A DNA stretch of 64,000 nt, taken from NCBI RefSeq assembly GCF_022879595.1, contig NZ_CP084265.1:1054001-1118000 (forward strand), read 5' to 3'. Numbering within the stretch: the first letter of the stretch is position 1; every line of letters begins with the position of its first letter. Under the pieces are notes generated by a model. It made no database searches and was not told the DNA's origin. It saw only the letters and a list, made by a program, of their open reading frames with translations. Source of the DNA: Caballeronia sp. Lep1P3 (GTDB lineage Bacteria; Pseudomonadota; Gammaproteobacteria; Burkholderiales; Burkholderiaceae). Below are positions 38,303 to 48,816 of the stretch, piece by piece. The translations under genes and the position numbers were made by a program.

Positions 38303-39616
38303 ATGCTTTCGATGCGTCTGCCGGCGGTAGTCTGTTCACTCGCGCTTGCCGCGCTGTCCGTCGCGCTCAGCGGCTGCGACTCGCGCGCGGCGACCAGCGC
38401 CGCCGCACAGCCGAAAGGCCAGTCGCGTGCGGAAGTCTTCGCGCATGTGAAGCAGACGTCGTCGCTGGGCGAGAAGCTCTTTCTCGATCCATCGCTCTCC
38501 GGTTCGGGCAAACTCGCGTGCGCGTCGTGCCATAGTCCGAGTCATGCGTTCGGGCCGCCCAATGCGTTGCCGGTGCAACTCGGCGGCAGCGACATGCATC
38601 GGCCGGGCATTCGCGCGGTGCCGTCGCTCAGGTATCTGCAATCGGTGCCGCAATTCACCGAGCATTTCCACGATTCCGACGACGAAGGCGACGAAAGCGT
38701 CGATGCCGGCCCGACCGGCGGCCTCACGTGGGATGGCCGCGTCGATCACGGATCGGATCAGGCGCGCATTCCGCTCTTGTCGTCGTTCGAAATGGGCAGC
38801 ACGCCGGCGAAGGTCGCGGCAGCCGTGAAAGCCGCGCCGTATGCCGACGATTTCCGCCGCGCGTTCGGCGGGAACGTCTTCGATAGCGACGACAAGGCGT
38901 TCGCCGCCGTGCTCGAATCGCTCGAAGCCTACGAGCAGACGCCGCGGACGTTCTTTCCGTACACGAGCAAGTTCGATGCGTTTCTCGCCGGCCGCGCGAA
39001 GCTCAACGACGCGGAACTGCACGGCCTCGAGCTTTTCAACGACGAGAAGAAGGGCAACTGCGCGGCGTGTCATATCAGCCAGCGCGCGAAGGACGGCTCG
39101 CCGCCGCAGTTCAGCGATTTCGGTCTGATCGCGATCGGCGTGCCGCGCAATCGCGCGTTGCCCGCGAACACGAACCCGGCTTATCACGATCTCGGCGCAT
39201 GCGGTCCCGAGCGCACCGATCTCAAGGGCCGCGACGAATTTTGCGGGCTCTTTCGCACGCCGTCGCTGCGCAATGTCGCCACGCGCAAGACCTTCTTCCA
39301 CAACGGCATCTATCACTCGCTCGACGATGTCGTGCGCTTCTACGTGGAGCGCGACACGAACCCCGAGAAGTTCTATCCGGTGTCGAAGAAAGGCGTCGTC
39401 GCGAAGTTCGACGACCTGCCGCGCCGCTACTGGGACAACGTCAACACGGAACCGCCGTTCGACCGCAAGCGCGGCGACAAGCCCGCGCTCGACGAATCCG
39501 AGATAAGGGACGTGGTCGCGTTCCTTCACACGCTCACCGACGGCTACGATCCGGCGAAGGACCCCGACGCGCAAAAGGGCACGGCCATCGGCGAGATGAA
39601 GTCCGCCGCCAACTGA
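38303..39616 (+). CDS. Di-haem cytochrome c peroxidase / MauG family lipoprotein
   Basis: A 437-residue periplasmic protein. ATG 38303 (or 38312) gives a lipoprotein signal with lipobox LSGC; an in-frame TTG at 38258 is too close to the promoter element. Two haem-c motifs are visible: CASCH (near residue 72) and CAACH (near residue 254). Family signatures LFRTPSLRNVATRKTFFHNG and the DVVRFY segment follow. These enzymes reduce hydrogen peroxide or oxidise other periplasmic targets. Divergent from the phosphatase gene. Confidence 0.88.
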   Translation: MLSMRLPAVVCSLALAALSVALSGCDSRAATSAAAQPKGQSRAEVFAHVKQTSSLGEKLFLDPSLSGSGKLACASCHSPSHAFGPPNALPVQLGGSDMHRPGIRAVPSLRYLQSVPQFTEHFHDSDDEGDESVDAGPTGGLTWDGRVDHGSDQARIPLLSSFEMGSTPAKVAAAVKAAPYADDFRRAFGGNVFDSDDKAFAAVLESLEAYEQTPRTFFPYTSKFDAFLAGRAKLNDAELHGLELFNDEKKGNCAACHISQRAKDGSPPQFSDFGLIAIGVPRNRALPANTNPAYHDLGACGPERTDLKGRDEFCGLFRTPSLRNVATRKTFFHNGIYHSLDDVVRFYVERDTNPEKFYPVSKKGVVAKFDDLPRRYWDNVNTEPPFDRKRGDKPALDESEIRDVVAFLHTLTDGYDPAKDPDAQKGTAIGEMKSAAN

Positions 39617-39736
39617 CGCGAGGCGGGCCGGCGCGGGCGGCGCGGGCGCTGCCGCATGCTATTCTCGTTGCACTCCGGCTGCCGCGCGATCCATGGCGTT
39701 GCGCAGCCGGACGTTTTTGCAACGAGGAGGGACTTC

Positions 39737-40135
39737 ATGCCGATTCATCAACGAGCGCTCGCTCGAGCCTGCATCCGGACGATCGCGGCCGCCGCGCTCG
39801 TCACCGCCGCATCGGGCGCTTTCGCCGCCAATCTGGGCTTTCTCACCAACACGCCTATCACCTACATGAAGCAGCGCGATCTGCAGGCGCTCAACAAGGC
39901 CGCGCAAACGGCGCTGGAGACGAAGCAGGACGGCGAATCGCTCGACTGGAACAACGAGGGCACGGGCAATACGGTCGCCATCGAAGGGAAGGTGACGCCG
40001 CATGAGACGTTCGAATCGGATGGCCTGAAGTGCCGCAAGATCACGCTCGTCGCGAACGCGAAAGGGCAGACGCAGACCTGGACGCCGACCGCCTGCCGGG
40101 AGGCGAGCGGCCATTGGAAGCTCAAGAAGCAATGA
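39737..40135 (+). CDS. Secreted protein with RT0821/Lpp0805-like surface domain
   Basis: A 132-residue exported protein: GAGGAGG precedes ATG 39737, and the signal peptide ends near SGAFA (residue 33). The mature part follows the pattern of the bacterial 17-kDa-antigen-like domain: ALNKAAQTALE, SLDWNNEGTGNTV, then KCRKITLV and TACREASGHWKL. The two Cys could form a disulfide. Function of the family is not known beyond cell-surface location. Nudix gene follows 22 nt downstream. Confidence 0.72.
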   Translation: MPIHQRALARACIRTIAAAALVTAASGAFAANLGFLTNTPITYMKQRDLQALNKAAQTALETKQDGESLDWNNEGTGNTVAIEGKVTPHETFESDGLKCRKITLVANAKGQTQTWTPTACREASGHWKLKKQ

Positions 40136-40157
40136 GCGGCGACCGAGCGAGCGCGCG

Positions 40158-40619
40158 ATGACCGGCCGCACCGTATCGTGCGGCGTGGTCATCCTGAACG
40201 CACAGGGCGACGTGCTGCTCTGCCACGCCACCGAGACCTCCCACTGGGACGTGCCCAAGGGCCAGGCCGATCCCGGCGAGGACCCGCGCGACGCCGCGTT
40301 GCGCGAGCTGGTCGAGGAGACGGGCATCGTGCTGTCTGCCGAGCGGCTGGCGCATCTGAAGGACCTTGGCCGCTTCGTCTATCGGCGCGACAAGGACCTG
40401 CACCTCTTCGCCGTGCGCGTGCCCGAGGACGAAGTGAACCTCGAAAATTGCGTGTGCGAATCGTTTTTCCCGCGCTACACCGATGGCACGATGATTCCCG
40501 AGATGGATGCCTACCGCTGGGTCAGCGTGACCGAAGTGGATCGCTTCGCGAGCCGCAGCCTCGCGCGGCTCTTTCAGACGACGCTTTCGCTCGCCGAATT
40601 ACACGAAACGCTCGACTGA
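40158..40619 (+). CDS. Nudix hydrolase
   Basis: A 153-residue pyrophosphohydrolase. The Nudix box fits Gx5Ex7REUxEExGU, starting GQADPGEDPRDAAL and ending RELVEETGI (about residues 36-58), with all catalytic Glu residues present. The rest includes DLHLFAVRVPEDEVNLENC and a C-terminal WVSVTEVDRF typical of housecleaning ADP-ribose or nucleotide hydrolases. Substrate cannot be assigned. Convergent with the binding-protein gene. Confidence 0.88.
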   Translation: MTGRTVSCGVVILNAQGDVLLCHATETSHWDVPKGQADPGEDPRDAALRELVEETGIVLSAERLAHLKDLGRFVYRRDKDLHLFAVRVPEDEVNLENCVCESFFPRYTDGTMIPEMDAYRWVSVTEVDRFASRSLARLFQTTLSLAELHETLD

Positions 40620-40641
40620 GCGCTGAACCGAGCGCGGCGCA

Positions 40642-41622
40642 TTATTTGGCCGGCCGGTCGTTGGGATTCGCGAAGAGCGCCTTCATTTCCGGCGACATCG
40701 GGAATCGCAGATTGATGCCGTCGGGCGGAATCGGCTGCGTGAACCACGCGGCGTAGAGTTTCTCCGCTTCGCCGGAGCGCTGCATGCCGGCGATCACGTC
40801 GTCGACGATGCGCTTGAACGCCGTGTCGCCCTTGCGCATCATGCAGCCGTAGGCCTCGTTCGCGAGGGACTCGCCCGTCACCGTGTATTCGTCGCGCGCC
40901 GCGCCTTCGTCGGCAATCTGTCCGTAGAGCAGCGGGTCGTCCATCACGAAGGCGACCGCGCGATCGCTCTTGAGCGCGGCGAACCCTTCGGCGTGATCGC
41001 GCGCGCTGATGATCCGCATGTTGAGCTTGCGCTCCATCGTCATCTGCCGGAGGATGCGCTCGTCCGACGTGCCCGCCGTTGTCGCGACCGTCTTGCCGGC
41101 GAGATCGGCGTAATCGCGAATGCCCGACTTGCGCTTGACCGCCATGCGGATGCCGTACTGGAAGAAGCTGTTCGAGAACGCGACGAGCGGGTCGCGGTCG
41201 ACGAGATGCGCGGTCGAGCCGCATTCCAGATCGACCTGATTGTTGACCACATACGAGATGCGATTCGCGGACGTCACCACGACGTTTTTCACCGCGAGCT
41301 CCGGCATCTTGAGCCGCCGCTTGACCTCGTCGACGACCTTCAGCGCGATCGCATACGAGTAGCCGGTGGGCTGCTGCTTCACCATGTAGGAGAACGGAAT
41401 GGACGATTCGCGCACGCCCAGCACGATTGCGCCGTTCTCCGCGATCTTGCGAAGCGTGGCCGAAGGCGGCATCTGCTCGATGGCCGCCTGCGCGGGAACG
41501 GCCGGCGCGGCAGTGGCAGCGTGCGCGGCGGCCGTCGCGAACGAGAACGCGGCCGCCGCGATCACGCAGGCGTTGCGGCATGTCCGCGCGCGAGGGCGCG
41601 CGGGCGACTGCGGCAGCTTCAT
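40642..41622 (-). CDS. Periplasmic amino-acid-binding protein (family 3, glutamate/aspartate type)
   Basis: A 326-residue solute-binding protein. ATG 41622 has GAGGA upstream; residues 1-40 form a signal peptide (cut near AAAHA). The extracellular solute-binding family 3 fold shows LGVRESSIPFSYM, TGYSYAIA, DLECGSTAH and DLAGKTVATTAGTSDE; the ECGS segment is like that of GltI-type glutamate/aspartate receptors. No permease or ATPase genes are adjacent, so it must serve a transporter encoded elsewhere. It follows glnS by 65 nt on the same strand. Confidence 0.85.
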   Translation of the reverse strand: MKLPQSPARPRARTCRNACVIAAAAFSFATAAAHAATAAPAVPAQAAIEQMPPSATLRKIAENGAIVLGVRESSIPFSYMVKQQPTGYSYAIALKVVDEVKRRLKMPELAVKNVVVTSANRISYVVNNQVDLECGSTAHLVDRDPLVAFSNSFFQYGIRMAVKRKSGIRDYADLAGKTVATTAGTSDERILRQMTMERKLNMRIISARDHAEGFAALKSDRAVAFVMDDPLLYGQIADEGAARDEYTVTGESLANEAYGCMMRKGDTAFKRIVDDVIAGMQRSGEAEKLYAAWFTQPIPPDGINLRFPMSPEMKALFANPNDRPAK

Positions 41623-41687
41623 GATGTCCTCGTTCGTGGCGGCCGTGTCAATGCACGGCATGTTCGTTAGACAACGACGCCCGCGCG

Positions 41688-43397
41688 TCAGGCCGGCTTG
41701 CCCCAGCTGTCGCGCAGGCTCACGATCCGGTTGAACACCGGCTTGCCCGGCTGCGAATCCACGCGATCCGCGACGAAGTATCCGTGCCGTTCGAACTGGA
41801 AGCGGTCTTCGGGCATCGCTTCGCGCGCGCTCGGCTCTAGATACGCGTTCACGACGCGCTTCGACTCCGGGTTGAGCGCATCCAGAAACTCCGCGCCGCC
41901 CGCGCCGGGCTGCGGCTCCCGGAAAAGCCGGTCGTAAATGCGCACTTCGGCCGGATAAGCGGTGGCCGCGCTGACCCAGTGGATCGTGCCCTTGACCTTG
42001 TACGCGTTCGCGCCTTCCGTGCCCGACTTGCTGTCCGGGAAGTAATTGCAATGGACGGCGATCACGTTGCCGTTTTCGTCCTTTTCCGCGCCCGTGCATT
42101 CCACGACGAAACCGTACTTGAGCCGCACCTTGTTGCCGGGGAAGAGGCGGAAATAGCCCTTCGGCGGCGTTTCCTGAAAGTCCTCGCGCTCGATCCACAA
42201 CTCGCGCGAAAACGGGAACGTGCGCGTGCCGCGATCCGCGTGATGTGGATGCACCGGCGCGCTGCACTCGTCGGTCCGGCCTTCCGGATAGTTGTCGATG
42301 ACGAGCTTCAACGGATCGAGCACGCAGATGGCGCGCGGCGCCTTTTCGTCGAGATCGTCGCGCAGCGCGCCTTCGAGCACGCTCATGTCGATCCACGAAT
42401 CCACTTTCGTCACGCCGACGCGCTCCACCATCAGGCGGATGCTTTCCGGCGTGAAGCCGCGCCGCCGCACGCCGACGATGGTCGGCATGCGCGGATCGTC
42501 CCAGCCGTCCACGTGGCCTTCCTGCACGAGTTGCAGCAGCTTGCGCTTGCTAGTGATCGCATACGTGAGGTTCAGGCGCGAAAACTCGATTTGCTGCGGC
42601 AGCGGGCGCGCGAACACGCCGTCGTTCGCGAGTTGCGCGAGGAACCAGTCATAAAGCGGGCGATGATCCTCGAACTCCAGCGTGCACAGCGAATGCGTGA
42701 TGTTCTCGAGCGCGTCCGACACGCAATGCGCGTAGTCGTACATCGGGTAGATGCACCAGGTGTCGCCCGTGCGGTAGTGGTGCGCGAAGCGGATGCGGTA
42801 GATGACCGGGTCGCGCATGTTGAAGTTGGGCGACGCCATGTCGATCTTCGCGCGCAGCACATGCTCGCCTTCCTTGAACTCGCCCGCCTTCATGCGGCGG
42901 AAGAGGTCGAGGTTCTCTTCGGGCGTGCGGCTGCGGTACGGCGAGTCGATGCCCGCTTCGGTGGCCGAGCCGCGCGTCGCGCGCATTTCTTCGGCGCTCT
43001 GGCTGTCGACATACGCCTGGCCCTTCTTGATGAGCATTTCGGCGAACTCGTACAGCTTGCCGTAATAGTCGCTCGCGAAGTACTTGTGCTCGCGGCCATC
43101 CTTCGTCCAGTCGAAGCCGAGCCATTTCACCGCGTCGATGATCGAATCGACATATTCGACGCTTTCCTTCTCCGGATTCGTGTCGTCGAAACGCAGGTGA
43201 CACACGCCGCCGTAGTCCGCCGCGAGGCCGAAATTCACGCAGATGCTCTTCGCATGGCCGATATGCAGATAGCCGTTCGGCTCGGGCGGAAAGCGCGTTT
43301 CGACGCGCTGCGCCCATTTGCCGGAGCGGTTGTCGTCCTCGATGATGTTGCGGATGAAATTGGATGGCGCCGGGGCGTCGTTGCGATCGGTATTCAT
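41688..43397 (-). CDS. glnS: Glutaminyl-tRNA synthetase
   Basis: Class I aminoacyl-tRNA synthetase charging tRNA-Gln, 569 residues. The HIGH motif is HIGHAKS (about residue 42) and the KMSKS-like loop is SKRKLL. The catalytic core is followed by the two beta-barrel anticodon-binding domains. Having GlnRS means Gln-tRNA is made directly, as expected for Burkholderia relatives. A TAGAAT on the minus strand (43500-43495) is a candidate -10. Confidence 0.96.
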   Translation of the reverse strand: MNTDRNDAPAPSNFIRNIIEDDNRSGKWAQRVETRFPPEPNGYLHIGHAKSICVNFGLAADYGGVCHLRFDDTNPEKESVEYVDSIIDAVKWLGFDWTKDGREHKYFASDYYGKLYEFAEMLIKKGQAYVDSQSAEEMRATRGSATEAGIDSPYRSRTPEENLDLFRRMKAGEFKEGEHVLRAKIDMASPNFNMRDPVIYRIRFAHHYRTGDTWCIYPMYDYAHCVSDALENITHSLCTLEFEDHRPLYDWFLAQLANDGVFARPLPQQIEFSRLNLTYAITSKRKLLQLVQEGHVDGWDDPRMPTIVGVRRRGFTPESIRLMVERVGVTKVDSWIDMSVLEGALRDDLDEKAPRAICVLDPLKLVIDNYPEGRTDECSAPVHPHHADRGTRTFPFSRELWIEREDFQETPPKGYFRLFPGNKVRLKYGFVVECTGAEKDENGNVIAVHCNYFPDSKSGTEGANAYKVKGTIHWVSAATAYPAEVRIYDRLFREPQPGAGGAEFLDALNPESKRVVNAYLEPSAREAMPEDRFQFERHGYFVADRVDSQPGKPVFNRIVSLRDSWGKPA

Positions 43398-43720
43398 GCG
43401 AAAAAGGGTGCCAGCGGATGCGCTCGCGCGCGTGAAACGGTTCGAGGACGCGTCTTTCGGAAGGCGCGTTCGGAATGTCCTGAATATCGGGTCGATTCTA
43501 CCTTACGCAACCGGCGCGGGCAGGCGCGGCGCGCCGCTCGCGCGCCGTTCGGCGGCGCGGCGTCGGAATCGGACGTAACGACCGTAACGGGACGTAAATC
43601 GGCTTGTTGAGCGCGCAACGCGGATTTTAAGATCGGCTCGCCGCGTGGGGCTCCGATCCCGGCGACAGCGTCATCGAAGACATCACAACGACAACACAAC
43701 GACAAACAAGGAAGCCAACC
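43398..43720. other. Intergenic region glnS / glycine-zipper gene
   Basis: 323 bp without a supported gene. It carries GTAACG/CGTAA repeats at 43573-43597 and a weak forward promoter candidate (TTGTTG 43604-43609, TTTAAG 43626-43631, 16-bp spacing). Confidence 0.4.
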
Positions 43721-43933
43721 ATGAAGAAGATCGCCATCACGACCGTCAAGCTCGCGTCTGCCGCCGCGCTCGTCGCGAGCCTCGCCGCCTGTTCGGGCAT
43801 GTCGCGGCAGCAGGCGCACGCGGCCATCGGCGCGGGCGCGGGCGGCGCGCTCGGCTACGTGCTGACGGGCGGCCCGATCGGAACCATCGCCGGCGCGGCG
43901 GCGGGCGGGCTGATCGGCGCGGGCACGCGCTAA
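43721..43933 (+). CDS. Glycine-zipper lipoprotein (OsmB-like)
   Basis: A 70-residue lipoprotein: signal MKKIAITTVKLASAAALVAS with lipobox LAAC (Cys24), then a hydrophobic glycine-zipper hairpin (AAIGAGAGGALGYVLTGGP and GTIAGAAAGGLIGAG). E. coli OsmB, an osmotically induced outer-membrane lipoprotein, has the same plan. Function unproven. Confidence 0.8.
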   Translation: MKKIAITTVKLASAAALVASLAACSGMSRQQAHAAIGAGAGGALGYVLTGGPIGTIAGAAAGGLIGAGTR

Positions 43934-44099
43934 GGACGAAGCGCGGCGCTTCGCGGGCGGCGAGGGCGATTGATCGGCGAGGGCGGCGGGCGGCGGGCGG
44001 CGGCTCATCCCTAGCGTCACGACAGAGCGCAGCGGCAGCGAACCCCGCGCGTCCTCCATCGAAGGAGATCGCGATAACGAGCACGCGCCCGCGTCGGCG

Positions 44100-45320
44100 T
44101 CAAATGACCTTGCCGGCCCGCAACTGCGCGATTCGCGCCTCGTCGTAGCCGAGAACGTCCGACAGCACGTCGACGGTATGCTCGCCGAGCATCGGCGGAT
44201 GCGTGCGCGCTTCGGGCGGCGTCGCGCTCATTTTGATCGGGTTCGCGACGAGCTTCACCGCGCCGCCTTCCGGATGCGGCAACTCTATCCGCATCCTGCG
44301 CGCGAGCACCTGCGGGTCCTCGAACACTTCGGACAGGTCGTTGATCGGCCCGCACGGCACGCCGGCCGCCTCGAGCGCCGCGAGCCATTCGTGCTTGCCT
44401 TTTTCGCGGACCATGTCGGCGAGAATCGGCACGAGCACGTCGCGATTGCGCACGCGCGACGGATTCGCAGCGAAGCGCGCATCGTCCGCGAGTTGCGCGC
44501 GCCCGCCCGCGGCGACGAACTTGCGAAACTGCCCGTCGTTGCCCACCGCGACGATGATCCAGCCATCGCTCGTCTGGAACGTCTGATACGGCACGATGTT
44601 CGGATGCGCGTTGCCCCAGCGCACCGGCGGCTTGCCGCTCGCGAGAAAGTTCGTGTTCATGTTGGCGAGCATCGCGACCTGCACGTCCAGCAGCGCCATG
44701 TCGATGTATTGCCCTTCGCCCGTCCGGTCCCGATGCGCGAGCGCCGCGAGCACGCCGACGGTCGCGTACATGCCGGTCATCAGATCGGCAATGGCGACGC
44801 CGGCCTTCTGCGGACCGCCGCCCGGCTGCCCGTCGCGCTCGCCGGTGATGCTCATGAACCCGCCGATGCCCTGAATGATGAAGTCGTAACCCGCGCGCTC
44901 GGCATACGGCCCGGTCTGCCCGAAGCCCGTCACCGAGCAATAGACGATGTCCGGCTTCATGGCCTTCAGCGACGCGTAGTCGAGGCCGTACTTTTTCAAC
45001 TGCCCGACCTTGTAGTTCTCCAGCACGACATCGCTTCTCGCGGCCAGTTCGCGCACGATGCGCTGGCCTTCGGGCGTCGCGATATCGACCGTCACGGAGC
45101 GCTTGTTGCGGTTCGCCGCGAGATAGTACGCGGCTTCGCGCGTGTCCTCGCCGTCGGGCTTTTTCAGGTACGGCGGCCCCCAGTGACGCGTGTCGTCGCC
45201 CGTTTCGGGCCGCTCGACCTTGATGACGTCCGCGCCGAGATCGCTCAAGGTCTGCGCGCACCACGGACCCGCCAGCACGCGGGTGAGGTCGAGTACGCGG
45301 ATATGGCTCAGGGCTCCCAT
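44100..45320 (-). CDS. CaiB/BaiF (class III) CoA-transferase
   Basis: A 406-residue CoA-transferase that moves CoA between organic acids through acyl-enzyme anhydrides. Starts MGALSHIRVLDLTRVLAGPWC. Family motifs: LSDLGADVIKVERPETGDDTR, NRNKRSVTVDI, and GVAIADLMTGMYATVGVLAAL containing the catalytic Asp. The usual interlocked-ring dimer fold is expected. The much longer frame reaching 47072 is antisense to alaS and not real. The donor and acceptor acids are unknown; no pathway genes are adjacent. Confidence 0.88.
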   Translation of the reverse strand: MGALSHIRVLDLTRVLAGPWCAQTLSDLGADVIKVERPETGDDTRHWGPPYLKKPDGEDTREAAYYLAANRNKRSVTVDIATPEGQRIVRELAARSDVVLENYKVGQLKKYGLDYASLKAMKPDIVYCSVTGFGQTGPYAERAGYDFIIQGIGGFMSITGERDGQPGGGPQKAGVAIADLMTGMYATVGVLAALAHRDRTGEGQYIDMALLDVQVAMLANMNTNFLASGKPPVRWGNAHPNIVPYQTFQTSDGWIIVAVGNDGQFRKFVAAGGRAQLADDARFAANPSRVRNRDVLVPILADMVREKGKHEWLAALEAAGVPCGPINDLSEVFEDPQVLARRMRIELPHPEGGAVKLVANPIKMSATPPEARTHPPMLGEHTVDVLSDVLGYDEARIAQLRAGKVI

Positions 45321-45487
45321 TCGATGTGTCGCTCGCTTGAAGATGATCGGATGTCGTTTCGCGCGCTCGGCGCCGTATCCACGACTGTCGCATGAAACGC
45401 CGCGCGCGCGAAAGCGGGGCGAACCGCGATGCGAACCTCGGGTTCGGCGCGGGGCCGTTATCCGGCGGGCGCGCGCGGCGAATCCCG

Positions 45488-45493
45488 TATAAT
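45488..45493 (+). promoter_or_regulatory. Candidate -10 of the alaS promoter
   Basis: A perfect TATAAT 97 nt before the alaS ATG. The expected -35 position is GC-rich and unconvincing, so only the -10 is supported. Confidence 0.4.
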
Positions 45494-45590
45494 CGAACAT
45501 TCCCTCGCCTGCCCGAAAGTCCCGTCGCAGGGCCCTTCCAGGCAACACCGAAAACCGCATCAAGAGAACGCAGAACGCGCCCGCCCAGCC

Positions 45591-48215
45591 ATGAAAGCCG
45601 CCGAAATACGCGAGAAATTCCTGAAGTTCTTCGAATCGAAGGGCCATACGATCGTCCGCTCGTCGAGCCTCGTGCCGGGCAACGACCCGACGCTGCTCTT
45701 CACGAACTCGGGCATGGTCCAGTTCAAGGATGTTTTCCTGGGCGCCGAATCGCGGCCCTACACGCGCGCGACCACCGCGCAGCGCAGCGTGCGCGCGGGC
45801 GGCAAGCACAACGATCTGGAAAACGTCGGCTACACGGCGCGGCATCACACGTTCTTCGAGATGCTCGGCAACTTCTCGTTCGGCGACTACTTCAAGCGCG
45901 ACGCTATCCACTATTGCTGGGAGCTGCTGACGAAGGTCTACATGCTGCCCGCCGGGAAGCTGACCGTCACCGTCTATCAGGAAGACGACGAAGCCTACGA
46001 CATCTGGGCGAAGGAAATCGGCGTGCCGGCCGAGCGCATCATCCGCATCGGCGACAACAAGGGCGCGCGTTACGCATCGGACAATTTCTGGCAGATGGCC
46101 GACACCGGCCCATGCGGTCCGTGCTCCGAAGTGTTCTACGATCACGGCCCGGAAATCCGGGGCGGCCCGCCGGGGTCGCCGGAAGAAGACGGCGACCGCT
46201 TCATCGAGATCTGGAACCTCGTGTTCATGCAGTTCAACCGCGACGCGCAAGGCAACATGACGCCGCTGCCCAAGCAATGCGTCGATACGGGCATGGGCCT
46301 GGAGCGTCTCGCGGCGGTCTTGCAGCACGTTCACAGCAATTACGAAATCGACTTGTTCCAGAACCTCATCAAGGCCGCCGCGCGTGAAACGAACACGCCG
46401 GATCTGGAAAACAATTCGCTGAAGGTTATCGCGGACCACATCCGCGCGTGCTCGTTCCTGATCGTCGACGGCGTCATTCCCGGCAACGAAGGCCGCGGCT
46501 ACGTGCTGCGCCGCATCGTGCGCCGCGCGATCCGCCACGGCTACAAGCTCGGCAAGAAGGGCGCGTTTTTCCACAAGCTCGTGCCGGACCTCGTCGCGGA
46601 AATGGGCGCGGCGTATCCCGAACTGAAAGACGCGCAGCAGCGCGTGACGGACGTGCTGCGTCAGGAAGAAGAGCGTTTCTTCGAGACCATCGAGCACGGC
46701 ATGTCGATTCTCGAAGGCGAGCTCGCCGATCTCGACAAGAAGGGCGTGAAGCAACTGGACGGCGAACTCGCGTTCAAGCTGCACGACACGTACGGCTTTC
46801 CGCTCGACCTGACCGCCGACGTCTGCCGCGAGCGCGGCGTGACGGTCGACGAACCCGCCTTCGACGACGCGATGGCCCGCCAGCGCGATCAGGCGCGCGC
46901 CGCCGGCAAATTCAAACTCGCGGCGGGCCTCGAATACTCGGGCGCGAAGTCCACGTTCCACGGCTACGAGAAGGAAATTTTCGACGACGCGAAAATCCTC
47001 GCGATCTATGTCGAAGGCGCATCGGTTCAGGAAGCGCAAGCCGGCCAGCAAGCGGTCGTCGTGCTGGACCACACGCCGTTCTACGCGGAATCAGGCGGAC
47101 AGGTGGGCGATCAGGGCGTGCTCGTGAATGCCGCGACGCGCTTCGAAGTCGCCGACACGCTCAAGGTGCAGGCCGATGTCGTCGGTCATCACGGCACGGT
47201 CGCGCAGGGCACGCTCAAGGTCGGCGATGTCGTGAAGGCGCAAATCGACGCCATCCGCCGCGCCCGCACCGCCCGCAATCACTCGGTCACGCACCTGATG
47301 CACAAGGCGCTGCGCGAAGTGCTCGGCGGCCATGTGCAGCAAAAAGGCTCGCTCGTCGATGCCGACAAGACGCGCTTCGACTTCGCGCACAACGCGCCGA
47401 TGACGGACGAGCAGATCCGCCGCGTCGAGCAGATCGTCAACGAGGAAATCATCGCGAACGCGCCGGGCGTCGTGCGCGTGATGCCTTACGACGAAGCGGT
47501 GAAGGGCGGCGCGATGGCGCTCTTCGGCGAGAAATACGGCGACACCGTGCGCGTGCTGGATCTCGGCTTCTCGCGCGAACTGTGCGGCGGCACGCACGTG
47601 CAGCGCACCGGCGACATCGGCTTCTTCAAGATCGTCATGGAAGGCGGCGTGGCGGCGGGCATTCGCCGCGTCGAAGCCATCACCGGCGACAACGCCGTGC
47701 GTTACGTGCAGGAACTCGATGCGCGCATCAACGCGGCGGCGAGCGTGCTGAAGGCGCAGCCGGCGGAACTCACGCAGCGCATCGCGCAGGTTCAGGAACA
47801 TGTGAAGTCGCTGGAAAAGGAACTCGGTCTGCTCAAGTCGAAGCTCGCATCGAGCCAGGGCGACGAACTCGCATCGCAAGCCGTCGATGTCGCCGGCGTG
47901 CAGGTGCTCGCCGCGCAGCTCGAAGGCGCCGACGTGAAGACGCTGCGCGAAACCGTCGACAAGCTGAAGGACAAGCTGAAGAGCGCGGCCATCGTGCTCG
48001 CGTCCGTCGATGGCGGCAAGGTCAGCCTGATCGCGGGCGTGACGCCGGATGCATCGAAGAAGGTGAAGGCGGGCGAACTCGTCAATTTCGTCGCGCAGCA
48101 AGTGGGCGGCAAGGGCGGCGGGCGTCCGGACATGGCGCAGGCAGGCGGCACGGAACCCGCGAAGCTGCCCGCTGCGCTCGCTGGCGTGACCGGCTGGGTG
48201 CAGCAGCAGCTTTAA
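45591..48215 (+). CDS. alaS: Alanyl-tRNA synthetase
   Basis: Class II synthetase charging and editing tRNA-Ala, 874 residues. ATG 45591 ([14 protein letters not shown]) is standard. The catalytic core covers about 1-460 ([13 protein letters not shown], the GPCGPCSE motif, and the motif 3 region [12 protein letters not shown]). The editing domain has the zinc HSVTH pair and CGGTH. The C-terminal DHHA1/coiled-coil domain (LNAR region to the end) is intact. Confidence 0.97.
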   Translation: MKAAEIREKFLKFFESKGHTIVRSSSLVPGNDPTLLFTNSGMVQFKDVFLGAESRPYTRATTAQRSVRAGGKHNDLENVGYTARHHTFFEMLGNFSFGDYFKRDAIHYCWELLTKVYMLPAGKLTVTVYQEDDEAYDIWAKEIGVPAERIIRIGDNKGARYASDNFWQMADTGPCGPCSEVFYDHGPEIRGGPPGSPEEDGDRFIEIWNLVFMQFNRDAQGNMTPLPKQCVDTGMGLERLAAVLQHVHSNYEIDLFQNLIKAAARETNTPDLENNSLKVIADHIRACSFLIVDGVIPGNEGRGYVLRRIVRRAIRHGYKLGKKGAFFHKLVPDLVAEMGAAYPELKDAQQRVTDVLRQEEERFFETIEHGMSILEGELADLDKKGVKQLDGELAFKLHDTYGFPLDLTADVCRERGVTVDEPAFDDAMARQRDQARAAGKFKLAAGLEYSGAKSTFHGYEKEIFDDAKILAIYVEGASVQEAQAGQQAVVVLDHTPFYAESGGQVGDQGVLVNAATRFEVADTLKVQADVVGHHGTVAQGTLKVGDVVKAQIDAIRRARTARNHSVTHLMHKALREVLGGHVQQKGSLVDADKTRFDFAHNAPMTDEQIRRVEQIVNEEIIANAPGVVRVMPYDEAVKGGAMALFGEKYGDTVRVLDLGFSRELCGGTHVQRTGDIGFFKIVMEGGVAAGIRRVEAITGDNAVRYVQELDARINAAASVLKAQPAELTQRIAQVQEHVKSLEKELGLLKSKLASSQGDELASQAVDVAGVQVLAAQLEGADVKTLRETVDKLKDKLKSAAIVLASVDGGKVSLIAGVTPDASKKVKAGELVNFVAQQVGGKGGGRPDMAQAGGTEPAKLPAALAGVTGWVQQQL

Positions 48216-48243
48216 ACATCGCGCATAAACGAGAAGCGCTCTA

Positions 48244-48281
48244 AAAGCGGCCCGATCGACTCACGTCGGTCGGGCCGCTTC
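48244..48281 (+). terminator. Terminator after alaS
   Basis: A long imperfect hairpin (about 48244-48260 with 48265-48281) with T-rich sequence after it, starting 29 nt past the alaS stop. Confidence 0.75.
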
Positions 48282-48390
48282 GCTTTCGCTTTTCACTCTT
48301 CGCTTTGCGCCGTTCCGCGCTTCCTTTACAGCCTGTCAGGCATACGGCGTGCGACTCTGCGTTCACTCGACCAAAAAGGGAGGATGAACC

Positions 48391-48630
48391 ATGAATCGCA
48401 AGATCGTATCCGTGCTGTTCGCTGCAACGATGATCGCCACGACCGGCGCTGCCGAGGCAAAGGGATGTATGAAGGGCGCGGCTGTCGGCGGCGTGGCGGG
48501 CCATGTGGCCGGCAAGCACGGCACGGCCGGCGCGGTCGGCGGCTGCGCCATCGGCCATCACGAAGCGAACAAGAAAGACAAGCAGGCGGCGAACGCCGCT
48601 AATGGCGCGAGCGCGTCGAAGGCGGACTGA
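48391..48630 (+). CDS. Secreted glycine-rich protein
   Basis: A 79-residue exported protein: GGGAGG upstream of ATG 48391, signal peptide ending near GAAEA (residue 23). The mature part starts KGCMKGAAVGGVAGHVAGKHG, a glycine-zipper-like run with His and Cys, then GGCAIGHHEANKKDK and an Ala/Ser/Lys tail. Two Cys may pair. Similar small proteins occur in Burkholderia; no known function. Confidence 0.72.
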   Translation: MNRKIVSVLFAATMIATTGAAEAKGCMKGAAVGGVAGHVAGKHGTAGAVGGCAIGHHEANKKDKQAANAANGASASKAD

Positions 48631-48816
48631 GCGGGGGCGCGCATCGCCGCTGACGCGAGAAGCACTTCACGCGTCCATGCGGCTGAGATCCGGCGATGCG
48701 CGCCAGCGCGGATTCGTTGCAAAAGCGCTGCGGATAAAATGTCCGCGCCCGGCGCTTTTGCCCGCGACACCGTTCGCGCCCGCGCCGCGGCCCTGATCGA
48801 CTCATCATCCGAGCCC

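Noticed and set aside
45321..47072. Minus-strand extension of the CoA-transferase frame to about 990 codons
   Set aside because: It is antisense to alaS, which is complete and conserved; the CoA-transferase has a normal start at 45320. Long antisense frames are common at this GC.
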